Shown here: positions 33,858-42,861 of the stretch, piece after piece
Position numbering within the stretch: the first letter of the stretch is position 1
Layout of the letters: every line of letters begins with the position of its first letter
Source of the DNA: DASQUK01 sp035697145
GTDB taxonomy: Bacteria > Actinomycetota > Acidimicrobiia > Acidimicrobiales > VFJN01
NCBI GenBank assembly: GCA_035697145.1
Contig: DASSDL010000025.1
Coordinates: forward strand, 1 to 58,239
Length of the DNA stretch: 58,239 nt
Reading direction: 5' to 3'
Translations under genes and position numbers: made by a program
Notes under the pieces: model-generated
Seen by the model: only the letters and a program-made list of their open reading frames with translations
Database searches by the model: none
Told to the model about the DNA's origin: nothing

Positions 33858-35324
33858 ATGACCGAGCTGTTGTTGCGCGAGGTCACCGTCGAAGGGCGCC
33901 TGGTCGACGTCCGAGCCAGTGACGGGACGATCACCTCCGTCGGTCCCCGTCTCAAGGCGCGCCCCGGCGAGACCATCGTCGACGGGCGCCGTGGTGCACT
34001 GGTCCCCGGGCTGCACGACCACCACATCCACCTGCTGGCGCTGGCCGCCGCCGAGCGATCCGTTCCCGTGGGCCCGGCGGTGACGCCCGATGCCGCCGCG
34101 TTCGCCGGCGCGTTGGCCGCCGCCGACCGCTCGCTGGCCCGGGGCGCGTGGCTGCGCGCCGTCGGCTACCACGAGTCGATCGCCGGCCCGCTCGACCGCT
34201 GGCGGCTGGACGACATCGTCCGGGATCGGCCGGTGCGCGTACAGCACCGCACCGGGATCGAGTGGGTTCTCAACTCGCGAGGCGTGGAGCTGACCAGGCT
34301 CGACGTGGACGTTCCCGGGCCGAGCGGCGCCGCCGACTGGACCGGCGACATCCCGGCGATCACCGATCCCGTCGTGGGTGTCGAGCGTGACGGCCAGGGA
34401 CGGCCCACGGGCCGGCTGCGCGGCCTCGATCGCTGGCTGCGGGACCGCCTCCCCCGCGAGCGGCCGCCCGACCTGGCGGCCGTGGGCGAGCGGCTGTCGC
34501 GGCTCGGGGTCACCGGCGTGACCGACGCGACGCCGATCGATCGGCTCGAGGACCTGGCGCCGCTGGCCGAAGCCGCGGCGACGGGCCTCCTGCCACAGCG
34601 GACGGTCGTGACAGGTGGGCCGAGCCTGGCCGCCGCCGAGATGCCGTCGCCGCTGGCGCGGGGCCCGGTGAAGCTCGTGATCGCCGACCACGCACTGCCG
34701 AGCCTCGAGGAGCTGGTGGGCTGGGTCCGGACCGCTCACGAGCAGGATCGCCCGGTGGCGGTGCACTGCGTGACCCGCACGGCGCTGGCGTTGACGCTGG
34801 CCGCCCTCGACGCCGTCGGGGCGTTCATCGGTGACCGGATCGAGCACGGTTCCGTGGTGCCGCCGCAGCTGCGCCGGCTGGTGGCATCGCTCGGATTGGT
34901 GGTGGTGACGCAGCCGAACTTCGTGGCCGAGCGGGGCGATCGCTACCTCGCCGAAGTCGACCCCGACGACCAACCGCACCTGTATCCCTGTCGCAGCCTG
35001 CTCGATGCCGGGATCGGCGTGGGTGGCGGGACCGATGCCCCCTTCGGCGACCCCGACCCCTGGCTCGCCATCCGGGCGGCGGTCGAGCGCCGTACCGCCG
35101 CGGGCGCTCCCCTGGGACTCCGGGAGGCCGTGTCTCCGGAGCGGGCGCTGGCGCTGTTCCTCACGCCCCCCGACGACCCGGGCGGCGAGGTGAGACGCGT
35201 GCGGCCCGGCAGTCCCGCGGACCTGTGCCTGCTCGACGCCTCGCTGTCGCAGGTGCTCGAGGAGCCGTCGTCAGACCGCGTCGTGCTGACGGTCCATGCC
35301 GGCGTGCCCCACGCCCCGCGCTAA
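33858..35324 (+). CDS. Amidohydrolase-family protein (YtcJ-like)
   Basis: 488 residues. The metal site begins with HDHHIHL at about 55, followed by later ligands in HCVTRTALALTLAALD, DRIEHGSVVPPQLRRL and GGTDAPFGDPDPWLAI, the order expected for amidohydrolase-3 proteins such as YtcJ. VRRVRPGSPADLCLLDASLS closes the beta-sandwich. It should hydrolyse an amide or lactam of unknown nature. Its stop overlaps the convergent FadD8-like gene by 4 bp. Context (CoA transferase, crotonase, CoA ligase) suggests release of an acid for CoA activation. Confidence 0.88.
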   Translation: MTELLLREVTVEGRLVDVRASDGTITSVGPRLKARPGETIVDGRRGALVPGLHDHHIHLLALAAAERSVPVGPAVTPDAAAFAGALAAADRSLARGAWLRAVGYHESIAGPLDRWRLDDIVRDRPVRVQHRTGIEWVLNSRGVELTRLDVDVPGPSGAADWTGDIPAITDPVVGVERDGQGRPTGRLRGLDRWLRDRLPRERPPDLAAVGERLSRLGVTGVTDATPIDRLEDLAPLAEAAATGLLPQRTVVTGGPSLAAAEMPSPLARGPVKLVIADHALPSLEELVGWVRTAHEQDRPVAVHCVTRTALALTLAALDAVGAFIGDRIEHGSVVPPQLRRLVASLGLVVVTQPNFVAERGDRYLAEVDPDDQPHLYPCRSLLDAGIGVGGGTDAPFGDPDPWLAIRAAVERRTAAGAPLGLREAVSPERALALFLTPPDDPGGEVRRVRPGSPADLCLLDASLSQVLEEPSSDRVVLTVHAGVPHAPR

Positions 35325-36919
35325 TTCACCATTCGGTCGGCGTCCTGCCAGTACTGGGCGCGCAGGGCCTTCTTGTCGGGCTTGCCGAGGGGGCTGAGGG
35401 GGATCGACTCGGCGACGTCGACCGACTTGGGTGCGTGTACCGACCCCTTGGCCTGCTTGACCAGCTCGATCAGGTCGTCGGCCACGATCTCGGCCCCGGG
35501 CCGGGGCACCACCACGGCCTTGACGGCCTCGCCCCAGCGCTCGTCGGGCACGCCGATGACCGCCACGGTCGCCACCGACGGGTGAGACGAGATCACGTCC
35601 TCGACCTCGCGCGGGAACACGTTGAAGCCGCCGCTGACGATCATGTCCTTCTTGCGGTCGACGATCGTGTAATAGCCCTCGTGGTCCTCCCGGGCGATGT
35701 CACCCGTGTGGAGCCAGCCACCGGCCAACGCCTCGGCCGTCTGCTCGGGCTTGTTCCAGTAGCCCTGCATCACCAGAGGGCCCTGCACGCAGATCTCGCC
35801 CGCCTCGCCTCGTGGCACCTCGTTGCCGGAGTCGTCCAGCAGCGCGACGTGTACCCACGGCACGGGACGCCCACATGTGGCCAGCCGCTCGGGTCGGCCG
35901 ACGTCGTGCTCGTCCTTGCGCAGCACGCAGACCGTCATCGGCGCCTCGGCCTGGCCGTAGTACTGGAAGAAGATCGGCCCCAGCTTGTCGATGGCCTCGG
36001 CCAGTCGGGTGGGCGACATGGCGGCGGCCCCGTAGTAGACGGTCTCGAGGCTCGACAGGTCCCGCGTGGCGAAGTCGGGGTGGTCCATGAGCATGTAGAG
36101 CATCGTGGGCACGAGCATGGTGGCCGTGATGCGCTCCCGCTCGATGGTCTCCAGCACCAGCCCGGGCTCGAAGTAGGGCACCACCACGAGCGACCCGCCC
36201 AACAGCAGCACCGGGATGAAGAACGCCGCCCCGGCATGGCTCAGCGGCGTGCACATGAGGAAGCGGGGTTCGCGCGGCCACTCCCACTCGGTCAGCATGA
36301 TCTGGGACATCGCCGCGCCGGACCGGTAGCTGCCCATCACCCCCTTGGGCTTGCCGGTGGTGCCCCCCGTGTACGCCAGGCCGGGGATGTCGGTCCCGTC
36401 CGCCCGCGGCGCCAGCAGCGGCCGCGGCTCGAAGGTCGACGCCAGTGCGATGTAGTCGTCGCCAACCTCGCTCGGGCCGAGGGCCAGCAGGTTCTTGAGC
36501 CCCGGCACCCGGTCCGCCAGGTCGGCGGCCCGCTCGCCGAAGAACTGCGGGTCGAACACGAGGGTCTCGACGCCGGCGTCCTCGAGGACGTAGGCGTGGT
36601 CGTCGAGCGAGCCCAGCGGGTGCAGCGGCGTGGTCCGGCAGCCCACCAGCATGGACGCACCCATGTTGAAGAGGACCTCGGGCCGGTTGAGCGCCAGCAC
36701 CGCCGCTGGGCTGCCCCGTCCGAGGCCCTTGGCCTCGAGCGCCTGGACGTAGCGGCTGATCTCGTCGGCGACCTCCGCCGCGGTCAGCACCTGCTCACCG
36801 AGGTAGACGGCCGGCTTGTCCGGGTTGCGGCTGAGCGCGGTGACGAGCAGGTCGGGGAGGTGGACACCCCGATACAGGTCGGCTGCCTCACCCCCCGCCT
36901 TCTTCGCGGGAATGGTCAC
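35321..36919 (-). CDS. FadD8-like acyl-CoA synthetase
   Basis: 532 residues from GTG at 36919, overlapping the stop of the upstream gene by GTGA. Motifs: LAYTGGTTGKPKGVMGSYRS (P-loop), QYYGQAEAPMTVCVL, GGWLHTGDIAREDHEGYYTIVDRKKDMIVSGGFNVFPREVED and PLSPLGKPDKKALRAQYW with the catalytic Lys. The GVMGSYRS extension resembles mycobacterial FadD8. It activates a carboxylate as an acyl-CoA. It stands at the end of the liv operon string (substrate-binding protein, LivHM, LivG, LivF, microprotein, membrane protein), so the imported solute may be an acid fed to this ligase. Confidence 0.85.
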   Translation of the reverse strand: MTIPAKKAGGEAADLYRGVHLPDLLVTALSRNPDKPAVYLGEQVLTAAEVADEISRYVQALEAKGLGRGSPAAVLALNRPEVLFNMGASMLVGCRTTPLHPLGSLDDHAYVLEDAGVETLVFDPQFFGERAADLADRVPGLKNLLALGPSEVGDDYIALASTFEPRPLLAPRADGTDIPGLAYTGGTTGKPKGVMGSYRSGAAMSQIMLTEWEWPREPRFLMCTPLSHAGAAFFIPVLLLGGSLVVVPYFEPGLVLETIERERITATMLVPTMLYMLMDHPDFATRDLSSLETVYYGAAAMSPTRLAEAIDKLGPIFFQYYGQAEAPMTVCVLRKDEHDVGRPERLATCGRPVPWVHVALLDDSGNEVPRGEAGEICVQGPLVMQGYWNKPEQTAEALAGGWLHTGDIAREDHEGYYTIVDRKKDMIVSGGFNVFPREVEDVISSHPSVATVAVIGVPDERWGEAVKAVVVPRPGAEIVADDLIELVKQAKGSVHAPKSVDVAESIPLSPLGKPDKKALRAQYWQDADRMVN

Positions 36920-37317
36920 TGGGGCGACCGATCCCGCGGAGAGGACGCGTCCGAGGGGGCGTCACCGTCGGCCGTGCCCCTGTTGCCGAGCGTGCTCACC
37001 AGCCGATCCATGTGCGCCTGCCCCTCGTAGAGCTGCCGGAGCAGCCAGAAGCGCAGGAACCGGGCCAGCGAGTAGCGCAGGAACACCGCGGCGCCGACGA
37101 CGGACAGGCCCAGCATCGAAACCGCCAGGATTATGAGGGACTGGATGTCGCGGTCGTCGGACTTGTCCAGCGAAAGCTGGTAGGCGACGAATGCGACGAC
37201 GACGCCCGCCACCATGACCAGCGCGCCGGCGGCCTGGAGGATGCCATCCCGCTTGGCCGACGTGCTCACCTTCAGGTTGGCCGCCTCCTGCTCGAGGCGG
37301 GCAATGCGCTCGCTCAT
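36916..37317 (-). CDS. Two-helix membrane protein in the liv operon
   Basis: 133 residues. A short amphipathic coiled coil (MSERIARLEQEAANLKVS) leads to two membrane helices at about 28-48 and 60-82, then a charged C-terminal tail (FLRFWLLRQLYEGQAHMDRL). The stop overlaps the start of the FadD8-like gene, and the ATG overlaps the stop of a 26-codon frame upstream. It is part of the transporter/ligase operon by position, but I know no function. Confidence 0.65.
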   Translation of the reverse strand: MSERIARLEQEAANLKVSTSAKRDGILQAAGALVMVAGVVVAFVAYQLSLDKSDDRDIQSLIILAVSMLGLSVVGAAVFLRYSLARFLRFWLLRQLYEGQAHMDRLVSTLGNRGTADGDAPSDASSPRDRSPQ

Positions 37318-37394
37318 TGCTTTCCGCTCTTGCTGCTTCGCAGCGGGCCGCTCGGGCCACGCTCACTCTCGCGCCCTTCGGGACGTTCGCTCAT
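37314..37394 (-). CDS. Possible 26-residue coupling peptide between livF and the next gene
   Basis: ATG at 37394 overlaps the livF stop (ATGA) and its own TGA overlaps the ATG of the next gene (ATGA). The product, beginning MSERPEGRESERGPSG, is charged and Ser/Gly rich with no fold. It may exist only to keep ribosomes moving from livF to the membrane-protein gene. It lacks a ribosome binding site of its own, so translation depends on coupling. Confidence 0.35.
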   Translation of the reverse strand: MSERPEGRESERGPSGPLRSSKSGKQ

Positions 37395-38128
37395 GGTCTC
37401 TCCCCCAAGTAGGCCGCCGACAGCTCCGACTGCAGCTCCGCCGGGGTGCCGGCGTGGGCCACCACACCGTTGACCATGATGGCCGCGCGGTCGGCGATGC
37501 CGAGCACGGCCCGGGCGAACTGCTCGACCACCAGGATCGAGATGCCCTCCCGCGCCACCTGCGCCACGGTCTCGTACAGCTGCTGCACGACGATCGGTGC
37601 CAGTCCCATCGACAGCTCGTCGAGCACCAGCACCGCCGGGTCGGTGACGAGCGCGCGCGACAGCGCCAGCATCTGCTGCTCGCCGCCCGACAGCGATCCC
37701 GCCAGCTGGGTGCGGCGCTCCCCCAGCAGAGGGAACCGGGCGTAGGCACCCTCCTCGAGGCTGTCCAGGCGACCCGACACCTGGGTGGCCATCCACAGGT
37801 TCTCCCGCACGGTCAGGTTGGGGAAGACGCCGCGGCCCTCGGGGATGGTGCACACGCCGATGCGGGCGAGGTCGTGGCACGAGGTCCCGGTCACGTCGTG
37901 GCCGGCGACACGGACCTTGCCTGCGGTCGGGGTCAGCAACCCCGCCGCTACCTTGACGGTGGTCGACTTTCCCGCCCCGTTGGCGCCCAGCAGAGCGACC
38001 ACCGCGCCCGGCGGGACCGCCAGGTCGACACCGTGCAGCACCTCGATCCCGCCGTACGCGGCCCGGATCCCGACCAGCTCCAGCAGCCCCGTCTCCACCG
38101 GCGCCAGCCCGTTCCCCACCGGGCTCAT
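37391..38128 (-). CDS. livF: Branched-chain amino-acid-type ABC transporter ATP-binding protein LivF
   Basis: 245 residues from the ATG at 38128, with GGGAGG 8 nt upstream. Walker A GANGAGKSTT, Q-loop PEGRGVFPNLTVRENL, signature SLSGGEQQMLALSRAL, Walker B VLVLDELSMGLAP and H-loop-like VVEQF are in LivF order. This ATPase pairs with LivG to power the fused permease. The gene follows repeat-element copy 1 and is read into the 26-codon frame. The substrate may be a branched-chain amino acid, an amide or an acid. Confidence 0.92.
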   Translation of the reverse strand: MSPVGNGLAPVETGLLELVGIRAAYGGIEVLHGVDLAVPPGAVVALLGANGAGKSTTVKVAAGLLTPTAGKVRVAGHDVTGTSCHDLARIGVCTIPEGRGVFPNLTVRENLWMATQVSGRLDSLEEGAYARFPLLGERRTQLAGSLSGGEQQMLALSRALVTDPAVLVLDELSMGLAPIVVQQLYETVAQVAREGISILVVEQFARAVLGIADRAAIMVNGVVAHAGTPAELQSELSAAYLGERP

Positions 38129-38147
38129 GCCAGCGCCTCCCGGCAGG

Positions 38148-38244
38148 CGAGGCAATGACGAACGGTACCCAAGGCCCGAGGCAATGACGAACGAAGACCG
38201 TGCGCTATTGCCTCGCCCGCCCACGACCGTTCGTGATTGCCTCG
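38148..38244. repeat. 95-nt nested-palindrome element, copy 1
   Basis: Four 16-nt half-sites of type GAGGCAATGACGAACG are arranged as two outer and two inner arms (38149, 38178, and their reverse complements at 38199 and 38228). The outer arms pair with 15 of 16 bases, the inner with 13 of 16. It lies in the gap between livG (stop at 38265) and livF. The same layout, with offsets 29 and 58 identical, occurs at 53649. Confidence 0.85.
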
Positions 38245-38264
38245 GGTGACGGGCGGGGCCGGCA

Positions 38265-38999
38265 TTACCCGACGCCCTCCGGGGTGCCGAGGTAGGCCTC
38301 GATCACGGCCGGGTCATTGCGCACCTGGTCGGGGGGACCGGAGGCGATGGTGCGGCCGTAGTCGAGCACGTTGATGGTCTGGCAGACGTCCATCACGAGC
38401 GTCATGTCGTGCTCGACCAGGCAGACGGCCAGGCCGTCCGCCGCCAGGCGCCGCAGCAGACCGCCGAACTCCTCGGTCTCGCGCTCGGTCTGGCCGGCCG
38501 CCGGCTCGTCGAGCAGCAGCACCGACGGACGGGTCATCAGGGCCCGCGCCAGCTCCACCACCCGGGCTCGGCCGGTCGGTATCTCGGACACCTCGCGGTC
38601 AGCGATCGCGCCCAGACGCGTCATCTCGATGATCCGCTCGGCGTCGCTCCCGGAATCGGCGCGCCCTCTGGTCCAACGGTTGCGGATGTCGCCGCCCACG
38701 CGGACGTTGTCCCGCACCGTCAACGACGTGAACAGCTCCAGTCGCTGGAACGTCCGCGCCAGCCCCAGGCGCGCCCGGCGGTGCGGCGGGGCCGACGTGA
38801 TGTCGGTGCCGTCGAGCACCACACGCCCGGCCTGTGGCGCCAGCAACCCGCACACCACGTTGAACAGCGTGGTCTTGCCGGCGCCGTTGGGCCCGATGAG
38901 CCCTGTGATCACGCCGCGCTCCACCCCGATCGACGTGCGGTCGAGCGCAGCCGTACCTCCGAAGCGGACGGTGACGTCCTGTGCCTCGAGCAAGGGCAC
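38265..38999 (-). CDS. livG: Branched-chain amino-acid-type ABC transporter ATP-binding protein LivG
   Basis: 244 residues from the GTG at 38999. Walker A GPNGAGKTTL, the LARTFQRLELFTSLTVRDN Q-loop region, Walker B VLLLDEPAAGQ and H-loop CLVEHDM are normal. The signature motif reads IPTGRARVVELARAL instead of LSGGQ or LSYGQ. As I recall, similar PTG variants occur in related actinobacterial LivG proteins. It forms the ABC heterodimer with LivF. Its start lies within 3 bases of the LivHM stop, so coupling is likely. Confidence 0.92.
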   Translation of the reverse strand: MPLLEAQDVTVRFGGTAALDRTSIGVERGVITGLIGPNGAGKTTLFNVVCGLLAPQAGRVVLDGTDITSAPPHRRARLGLARTFQRLELFTSLTVRDNVRVGGDIRNRWTRGRADSGSDAERIIEMTRLGAIADREVSEIPTGRARVVELARALMTRPSVLLLDEPAAGQTERETEEFGGLLRRLAADGLAVCLVEHDMTLVMDVCQTINVLDYGRTIASGPPDQVRNDPAVIEAYLGTPEGVG

Positions 39000-39001
39000 G
39001 G

Positions 39002-41245
39002 TCAGCGACCCCCCACCGGCAGGCCCAGTTCGCGATCGAGCATGTCCCGGTCGGCGGGCTCGAACGGCCGCGCCACGCCCACCAGCTCCAAGGGGACGGC
39101 CGCGTGCCCGTCGGTGGTGGCGACCGCTGTCGGGGGCGGCGCCAGGCGCTTGGCCGCCAGCGGCATGGCGACGATCACCAGTCCGACGAGCACGACGAAC
39201 CACCAGTTGCTGATGCTGTCGTTGCGGGCCAACAGGTAACCCACCGCCACGGCTGCACACCCAGCTACCACCACCGGTTTGGCCCGACGCAGTTTGCCGA
39301 ACTCCACGACGATCTGTTCGACCGCGCCGGTGGGGTTGCGGCCGATGCTCACCCCCATGAGCGCCGGCAGCACGGTCGTGAACCGCGCCAGGAAGTCGAA
39401 CAGCCCCTCGGCGTCGGGATAGTCGACGCCCAGCTTGTCGAAGGTGTTCTGCAGCGCGACGAACGCCACGCCAAAGAGGATCCCGCCGAACAGCGCCCCG
39501 CTCACGTAGCCGATGCCTCCTACGACCGTCAGCACGAGCAGCGACAGGCTGAGGAAGATGTCGTAGCGGTCGATGTTGGCCGATCCCAGCTGCGCCGTCA
39601 TGAGCGCGCCCCCGACGCCGGCGATGGCGGCCGACAGCATGAACACCGACAGCTTCAGCGCCACCGGGCTCTGCCCGAGGGTGGCCGAGGCCGCAGGGCT
39701 GTCCTTGAGGGCGGTGAGCCGGCGGCCGTAGCTGCTCTGGCGCAGCGCCACCAGCCCCACGCCGACCACGGCGAACAGCACGGTCACCGCCATCAGGAAC
39801 GTCGGCATCGCAACCAGGTCGACCGGCCCGATCTTGGGACGCGGCACCGTGAGGTTGCCGCTGGGGAAGATGCTGAACTCGGTGTGCAGCAGTGGCAGCT
39901 TCCGTTCGGTGATCTCGCGCAACACCATGTTCGACACGAACACGCCGAACGCCAATGTGGACAGCGCGAGGAAGAGCCCGCGCAGCCGCAGCGAGGGCAG
40001 AGCCACCAGCGCCCCGACCACGGCGCACACGACGGCCGCCAGCACGTAACCCCACAGCGTGGTGCGGGCATCGCCACCGCTGCCCGACACGCCGTAGTGA
40101 TGGACGACGATGGCCCCGATCGCCCCGAACGAGAGGACCGCCAGGTTGATCTCGCCGGCGTAGCCGGTGAGCAGCACCAGCGACAGGGCGACGACCGCCG
40201 CTGTCATCGAGAAGGCCATGGAGTTGATCGCCGTCGGGGCCAGGATCTCCCGCAGCAGGAACATGACGCCCACCAGCGCGAGCCCGGCCACGACCGCGCT
40301 GCGCACGCTCGGCAGGCGGAACCGCTCGCGGGTCCGGAGGATTGTGGTGCCCCGCAGGCGGTCCTGCGGCAAGAACAGCAGCACGACGAACAGGGCGATC
40401 ATCGGCAGCGAGACCCGGAAGTTGCCGGTCCACGTCCAGCGGTCGGCGGGGAAGTAGCCGATGACGTAGCTGCCGGCGAGGCCCAGCACCAGCGCACCGA
40501 GGAACGTCCGGGGCAGGCTGCGGAGGCGGCCGAACATGGCGGCCGCGAAGGCGTCGATCACGAGGAGCGTGAGGGCGGTGGCGCTCATCGCCGTTCCCTG
40601 GATCGGCGTTATGAGGATCCCGGCAAGCGCCGCGAGGAAGGCCCCCAGCGCCCACGACAGCATGGCCAGCCGCTCGGGGCGCCCGGCGTTGAGCTCGAGC
40701 AGGTCGGGGTCGTCGACCACCGCCCGCATGGCCACGCCGTTGCGGGTGCGGAAGAAGAAAAACCGGAGCGCCAGTGCGATGACGGCCGCCATCACCAGGG
40801 CCAGGAGCTCGTGCCAGGTGAGGTTGACCCCGGCGATGCTCACGGTCTTGTCGGCGCCGAAGAACAGCAGGAACAGCCGGGGCGTCCGGGGCGTCGGGTC
40901 CCAGATCCAGGTGGCCAGTGCGAGGAAGCCGAGCATCACGCTGACCGGCACGACGATCCGGGTGACCTCCGACGTCCCCCGCAACCCCCGCATCACCACG
41001 CCGTAGATCAGTGCCCCCAGGACCGGCGCCGCGACGCCGAGCACGGCGAGCAGGGCCAGCGGGGCCGGCCAACCCCAGTCGAACCGCACCTGCCAATAGG
41101 CGAAGGCGGCCAGCATGGCGACCGCGCCGTGGGCGAAGTTGAAGATGCCCGACGTGGTGTAGGTGACGACGAGCCCGGACGCCGCGATGCCGTACACGCC
41201 ACCGGTCACCAACCCGAGGATCGTGTACTGCAGGAACGTCTCCAT
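39002..41245 (-). CDS. Fused LivH-LivM permease
   Basis: 747 residues. Residues 1-300 are a LivH domain (LGLVTGGVYGIAASGLVVTYTTSGIFNFAHGA, FFFRTRNGVAMRAVVDDPDLLELNAG). Residues about 335-640 are a LivM domain (LLTGYAGEINLAVLSFGAIGA, VALRQSSYGRRLTALKDSPAASATLGQSP with the EAA-like loop, VGGIGYVSGALFGGILFG). The C-terminal about 60 residues are a cytoplasmic tail. The fusion replaces two separate genes and gives a single-chain transmembrane pore. It lies between the substrate-binding lipoprotein and livG in one operon. Confidence 0.92.
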   Translation of the reverse strand: METFLQYTILGLVTGGVYGIAASGLVVTYTTSGIFNFAHGAVAMLAAFAYWQVRFDWGWPAPLALLAVLGVAAPVLGALIYGVVMRGLRGTSEVTRIVVPVSVMLGFLALATWIWDPTPRTPRLFLLFFGADKTVSIAGVNLTWHELLALVMAAVIALALRFFFFRTRNGVAMRAVVDDPDLLELNAGRPERLAMLSWALGAFLAALAGILITPIQGTAMSATALTLLVIDAFAAAMFGRLRSLPRTFLGALVLGLAGSYVIGYFPADRWTWTGNFRVSLPMIALFVVLLFLPQDRLRGTTILRTRERFRLPSVRSAVVAGLALVGVMFLLREILAPTAINSMAFSMTAAVVALSLVLLTGYAGEINLAVLSFGAIGAIVVHHYGVSGSGGDARTTLWGYVLAAVVCAVVGALVALPSLRLRGLFLALSTLAFGVFVSNMVLREITERKLPLLHTEFSIFPSGNLTVPRPKIGPVDLVAMPTFLMAVTVLFAVVGVGLVALRQSSYGRRLTALKDSPAASATLGQSPVALKLSVFMLSAAIAGVGGALMTAQLGSANIDRYDIFLSLSLLVLTVVGGIGYVSGALFGGILFGVAFVALQNTFDKLGVDYPDAEGLFDFLARFTTVLPALMGVSIGRNPTGAVEQIVVEFGKLRRAKPVVVAGCAAVAVGYLLARNDSISNWWFVVLVGLVIVAMPLAAKRLAPPPTAVATTDGHAAVPLELVGVARPFEPADRDMLDRELGLPVGGR

Positions 41246-41261
41246 CGGCCTCCGACCGCTC

Positions 41262-42686
41262 CTACTGCTGCGGCTGGTACTTGGTGGAGACGCGGTTCTC
41301 GTCGAGCTCGGCCTGGTCCACCACGCGACCCGTCAGCTCGATGGCCCCGTCGGGATTGCAGGCGAACTCGCCTTGCTCCTCGGGGAAGACCTGCACCCAC
41401 GTCGTGCCGTCGAGCTTGAGCAGCATCGCGCACTCCGGTGGCATGTTCCCCCCGGGGTTCGACTCGGCGTGCAGCCCACCACCGGTCCAGCTGGTGACCT
41501 GTGACAGCTGGTCGAGCACGCATTCTCGGGTCAGCTCCGCACCGCACTCCCTGGCCGCCGTCGCCCACAGCAGGAAGGACGACGTGGCCTGCTCGCCCAG
41601 CTGGCTGACGTCGCCGCCGTGCTCGCTCACGACGTCGAGGTACTGCTGGGTGGCCGGGTTCGTGTCGGCCTGCTCGAACGGCGTGAACGCGGTGCGGACG
41701 TAAACGCGGTCGCCGTTGCCGGTGGCGTTCCAGTCGGCGAACGACTGGAGGTAGGCGTTGGAGTCGGTGAGCCAGATGGGGTCGAAGCCGACCTGCGCGG
41801 CGTCGTCGAGCAGGTTCTGCATGTTGGGATACGGCTGACCCGCGTAGTAGACGACCTCTGCCCCGCAGTCCGCCATCCGTTGGGCGAAGGGCTTCCAGTC
41901 CGGCTCGCCGGCGATGTTGTACTCGATGGGGCAGTCGAGGAACTCGAAACCGAAGTCGTCGAACGTCTGCAGCACCTTGTCCTTGGTGTCGATGGTGGCG
42001 GCGAAGTTGCCGAACATCACCGTGGAGCTCTTGATCTCGTCGGGGAACAGCTCGGCCACCTGTTCGGCCCAGCCGGCCGGGTAGACGTCGGCCGGGTTGG
42101 GCACCGACTGGTACATGAGCGGCGCGTTGGCGAAATCGGGGCTCACCGAGTAGGTGGGCACCGACGGCAGCCCGCAGCCCAGCCGGGTCTCCTCCTGTGC
42201 GACGTCGAGGGCCCAGGCATTGCCCACCAGCATGAAGACCTCGCCGCACGCCTGGGTCATGGCGTTGACGACGTCGGTGATGGCGGCGTCGTAGTAGTTG
42301 CCGACGATCTGGCGCCCGTTGATGCCGCCCTGCTCGTTGCACCAGTCGATCATCGCCTCGATGGCGTCGGAGGTCTCGTGGCTCAGCCCGGGCGACACCT
42401 GGTATCCGGCGTCGTCGCCGTAGCCGATGACGATCTGCGAGTCGGTCACGCCCTGCTCGGTGGCACCGGCGGCTCCGGCGCCCTCCTCGGCCTCGCCGCA
42501 GGGCGACTCGAGGTCGCCGAACATCACGGTGTCGCCGCCGTTCTCGGCGGCGGTGGTGTCGCTGCCGCCCGCATCGTCGCCGTCGGCCGTCGCGGTCGGG
42601 TCGTCGCCGCGGTCGGAGCTGCATGCTGCGGCCACGACGGCCAGCACGGCCACTGCGGCGAAGGCCCGCAACCAGGTGTGACGCAC
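41262..42686 (-). CDS. Liv-type ABC transporter substrate-binding lipoprotein
   Basis: 474 residues from the GTG at 42686, with AGGGGGG about 7 nt upstream. A lipoprotein signal ends in VAAACSSD, followed by a low-complexity Asp/Gly/Thr linker to about residue 60. The periplasmic-binding-protein type I fold is seen in QIVIGYGDDAGYQVSPGLSHETSDAIEAMIDWCNEQGGINGRQIVGNYYDAAI and VYYAGQPYPNMQNLLDDAAQVGFDPIW. Eight or more cysteines suggest disulfides. The solute is unknown; the family includes amino-acid, urea and amide binders. It is the first gene of the liv operon. Confidence 0.92.
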   Translation of the reverse strand: MRHTWLRAFAAVAVLAVVAAACSSDRGDDPTATADGDDAGGSDTTAAENGGDTVMFGDLESPCGEAEEGAGAAGATEQGVTDSQIVIGYGDDAGYQVSPGLSHETSDAIEAMIDWCNEQGGINGRQIVGNYYDAAITDVVNAMTQACGEVFMLVGNAWALDVAQEETRLGCGLPSVPTYSVSPDFANAPLMYQSVPNPADVYPAGWAEQVAELFPDEIKSSTVMFGNFAATIDTKDKVLQTFDDFGFEFLDCPIEYNIAGEPDWKPFAQRMADCGAEVVYYAGQPYPNMQNLLDDAAQVGFDPIWLTDSNAYLQSFADWNATGNGDRVYVRTAFTPFEQADTNPATQQYLDVVSEHGGDVSQLGEQATSSFLLWATAARECGAELTRECVLDQLSQVTSWTGGGLHAESNPGGNMPPECAMLLKLDGTTWVQVFPEEQGEFACNPDGAIELTGRVVDQAELDENRVSTKYQPQQ

Positions 42687-42748
42687 GGCGTGTCCCCCCT
42701 TGTGTCGACGCTCGACATTCGCCCTTCGACGGGGCACGAGCGGCGATT

Positions 42749-42779
42749 GAGAACGTGTTTCAGTTATGACGCGGCGTCA
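42749..42779. promoter_or_regulatory. Palindromic sites upstream of the liv operon
   Basis: TGACGCGGCGTCA at 42767-42779 is a perfect 13-bp palindrome, and GAACGTGTTT at 42751-42760 contains an AAC-NN-GTT core. Both lie about 65-95 bp upstream of the substrate-binding gene, in the divergent gap to the glycosyltransferase. They are candidate operators for a TetR-type repressor, but no such gene is present here. Confidence 0.35.
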
Positions 42780-42861
42780 GACTAGCTGCAGGTCAACGGG
42801 CGTGCCGGTCGGCTCCGAGTCCTACATTCGCTGCCTGGCGATCTGTACAGTGGTGCACCGT

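Noticed and set aside
38148..38244. A CRISPR array at the GAGGCAAT repeats
   Set aside because: Only two direct and two inverted units per locus, palindromic layout, no regular spacers and no cas genes.
38981..41419. 812-codon plus-strand frame opposite the LivHM gene
   Set aside because: Composition (His, Arg, Gln, Glu) and lack of motifs mark it as the antisense shadow of a membrane protein gene with strong third-position bias.
42749..42762. KstR-type operator (TNNAACNNGTTNNA) upstream of the liv operon, supporting steroid catabolism
   Set aside because: One of the fixed outer bases is wrong, no KstR gene and no ring-degradation genes are present, and chance matches to this short motif are common.
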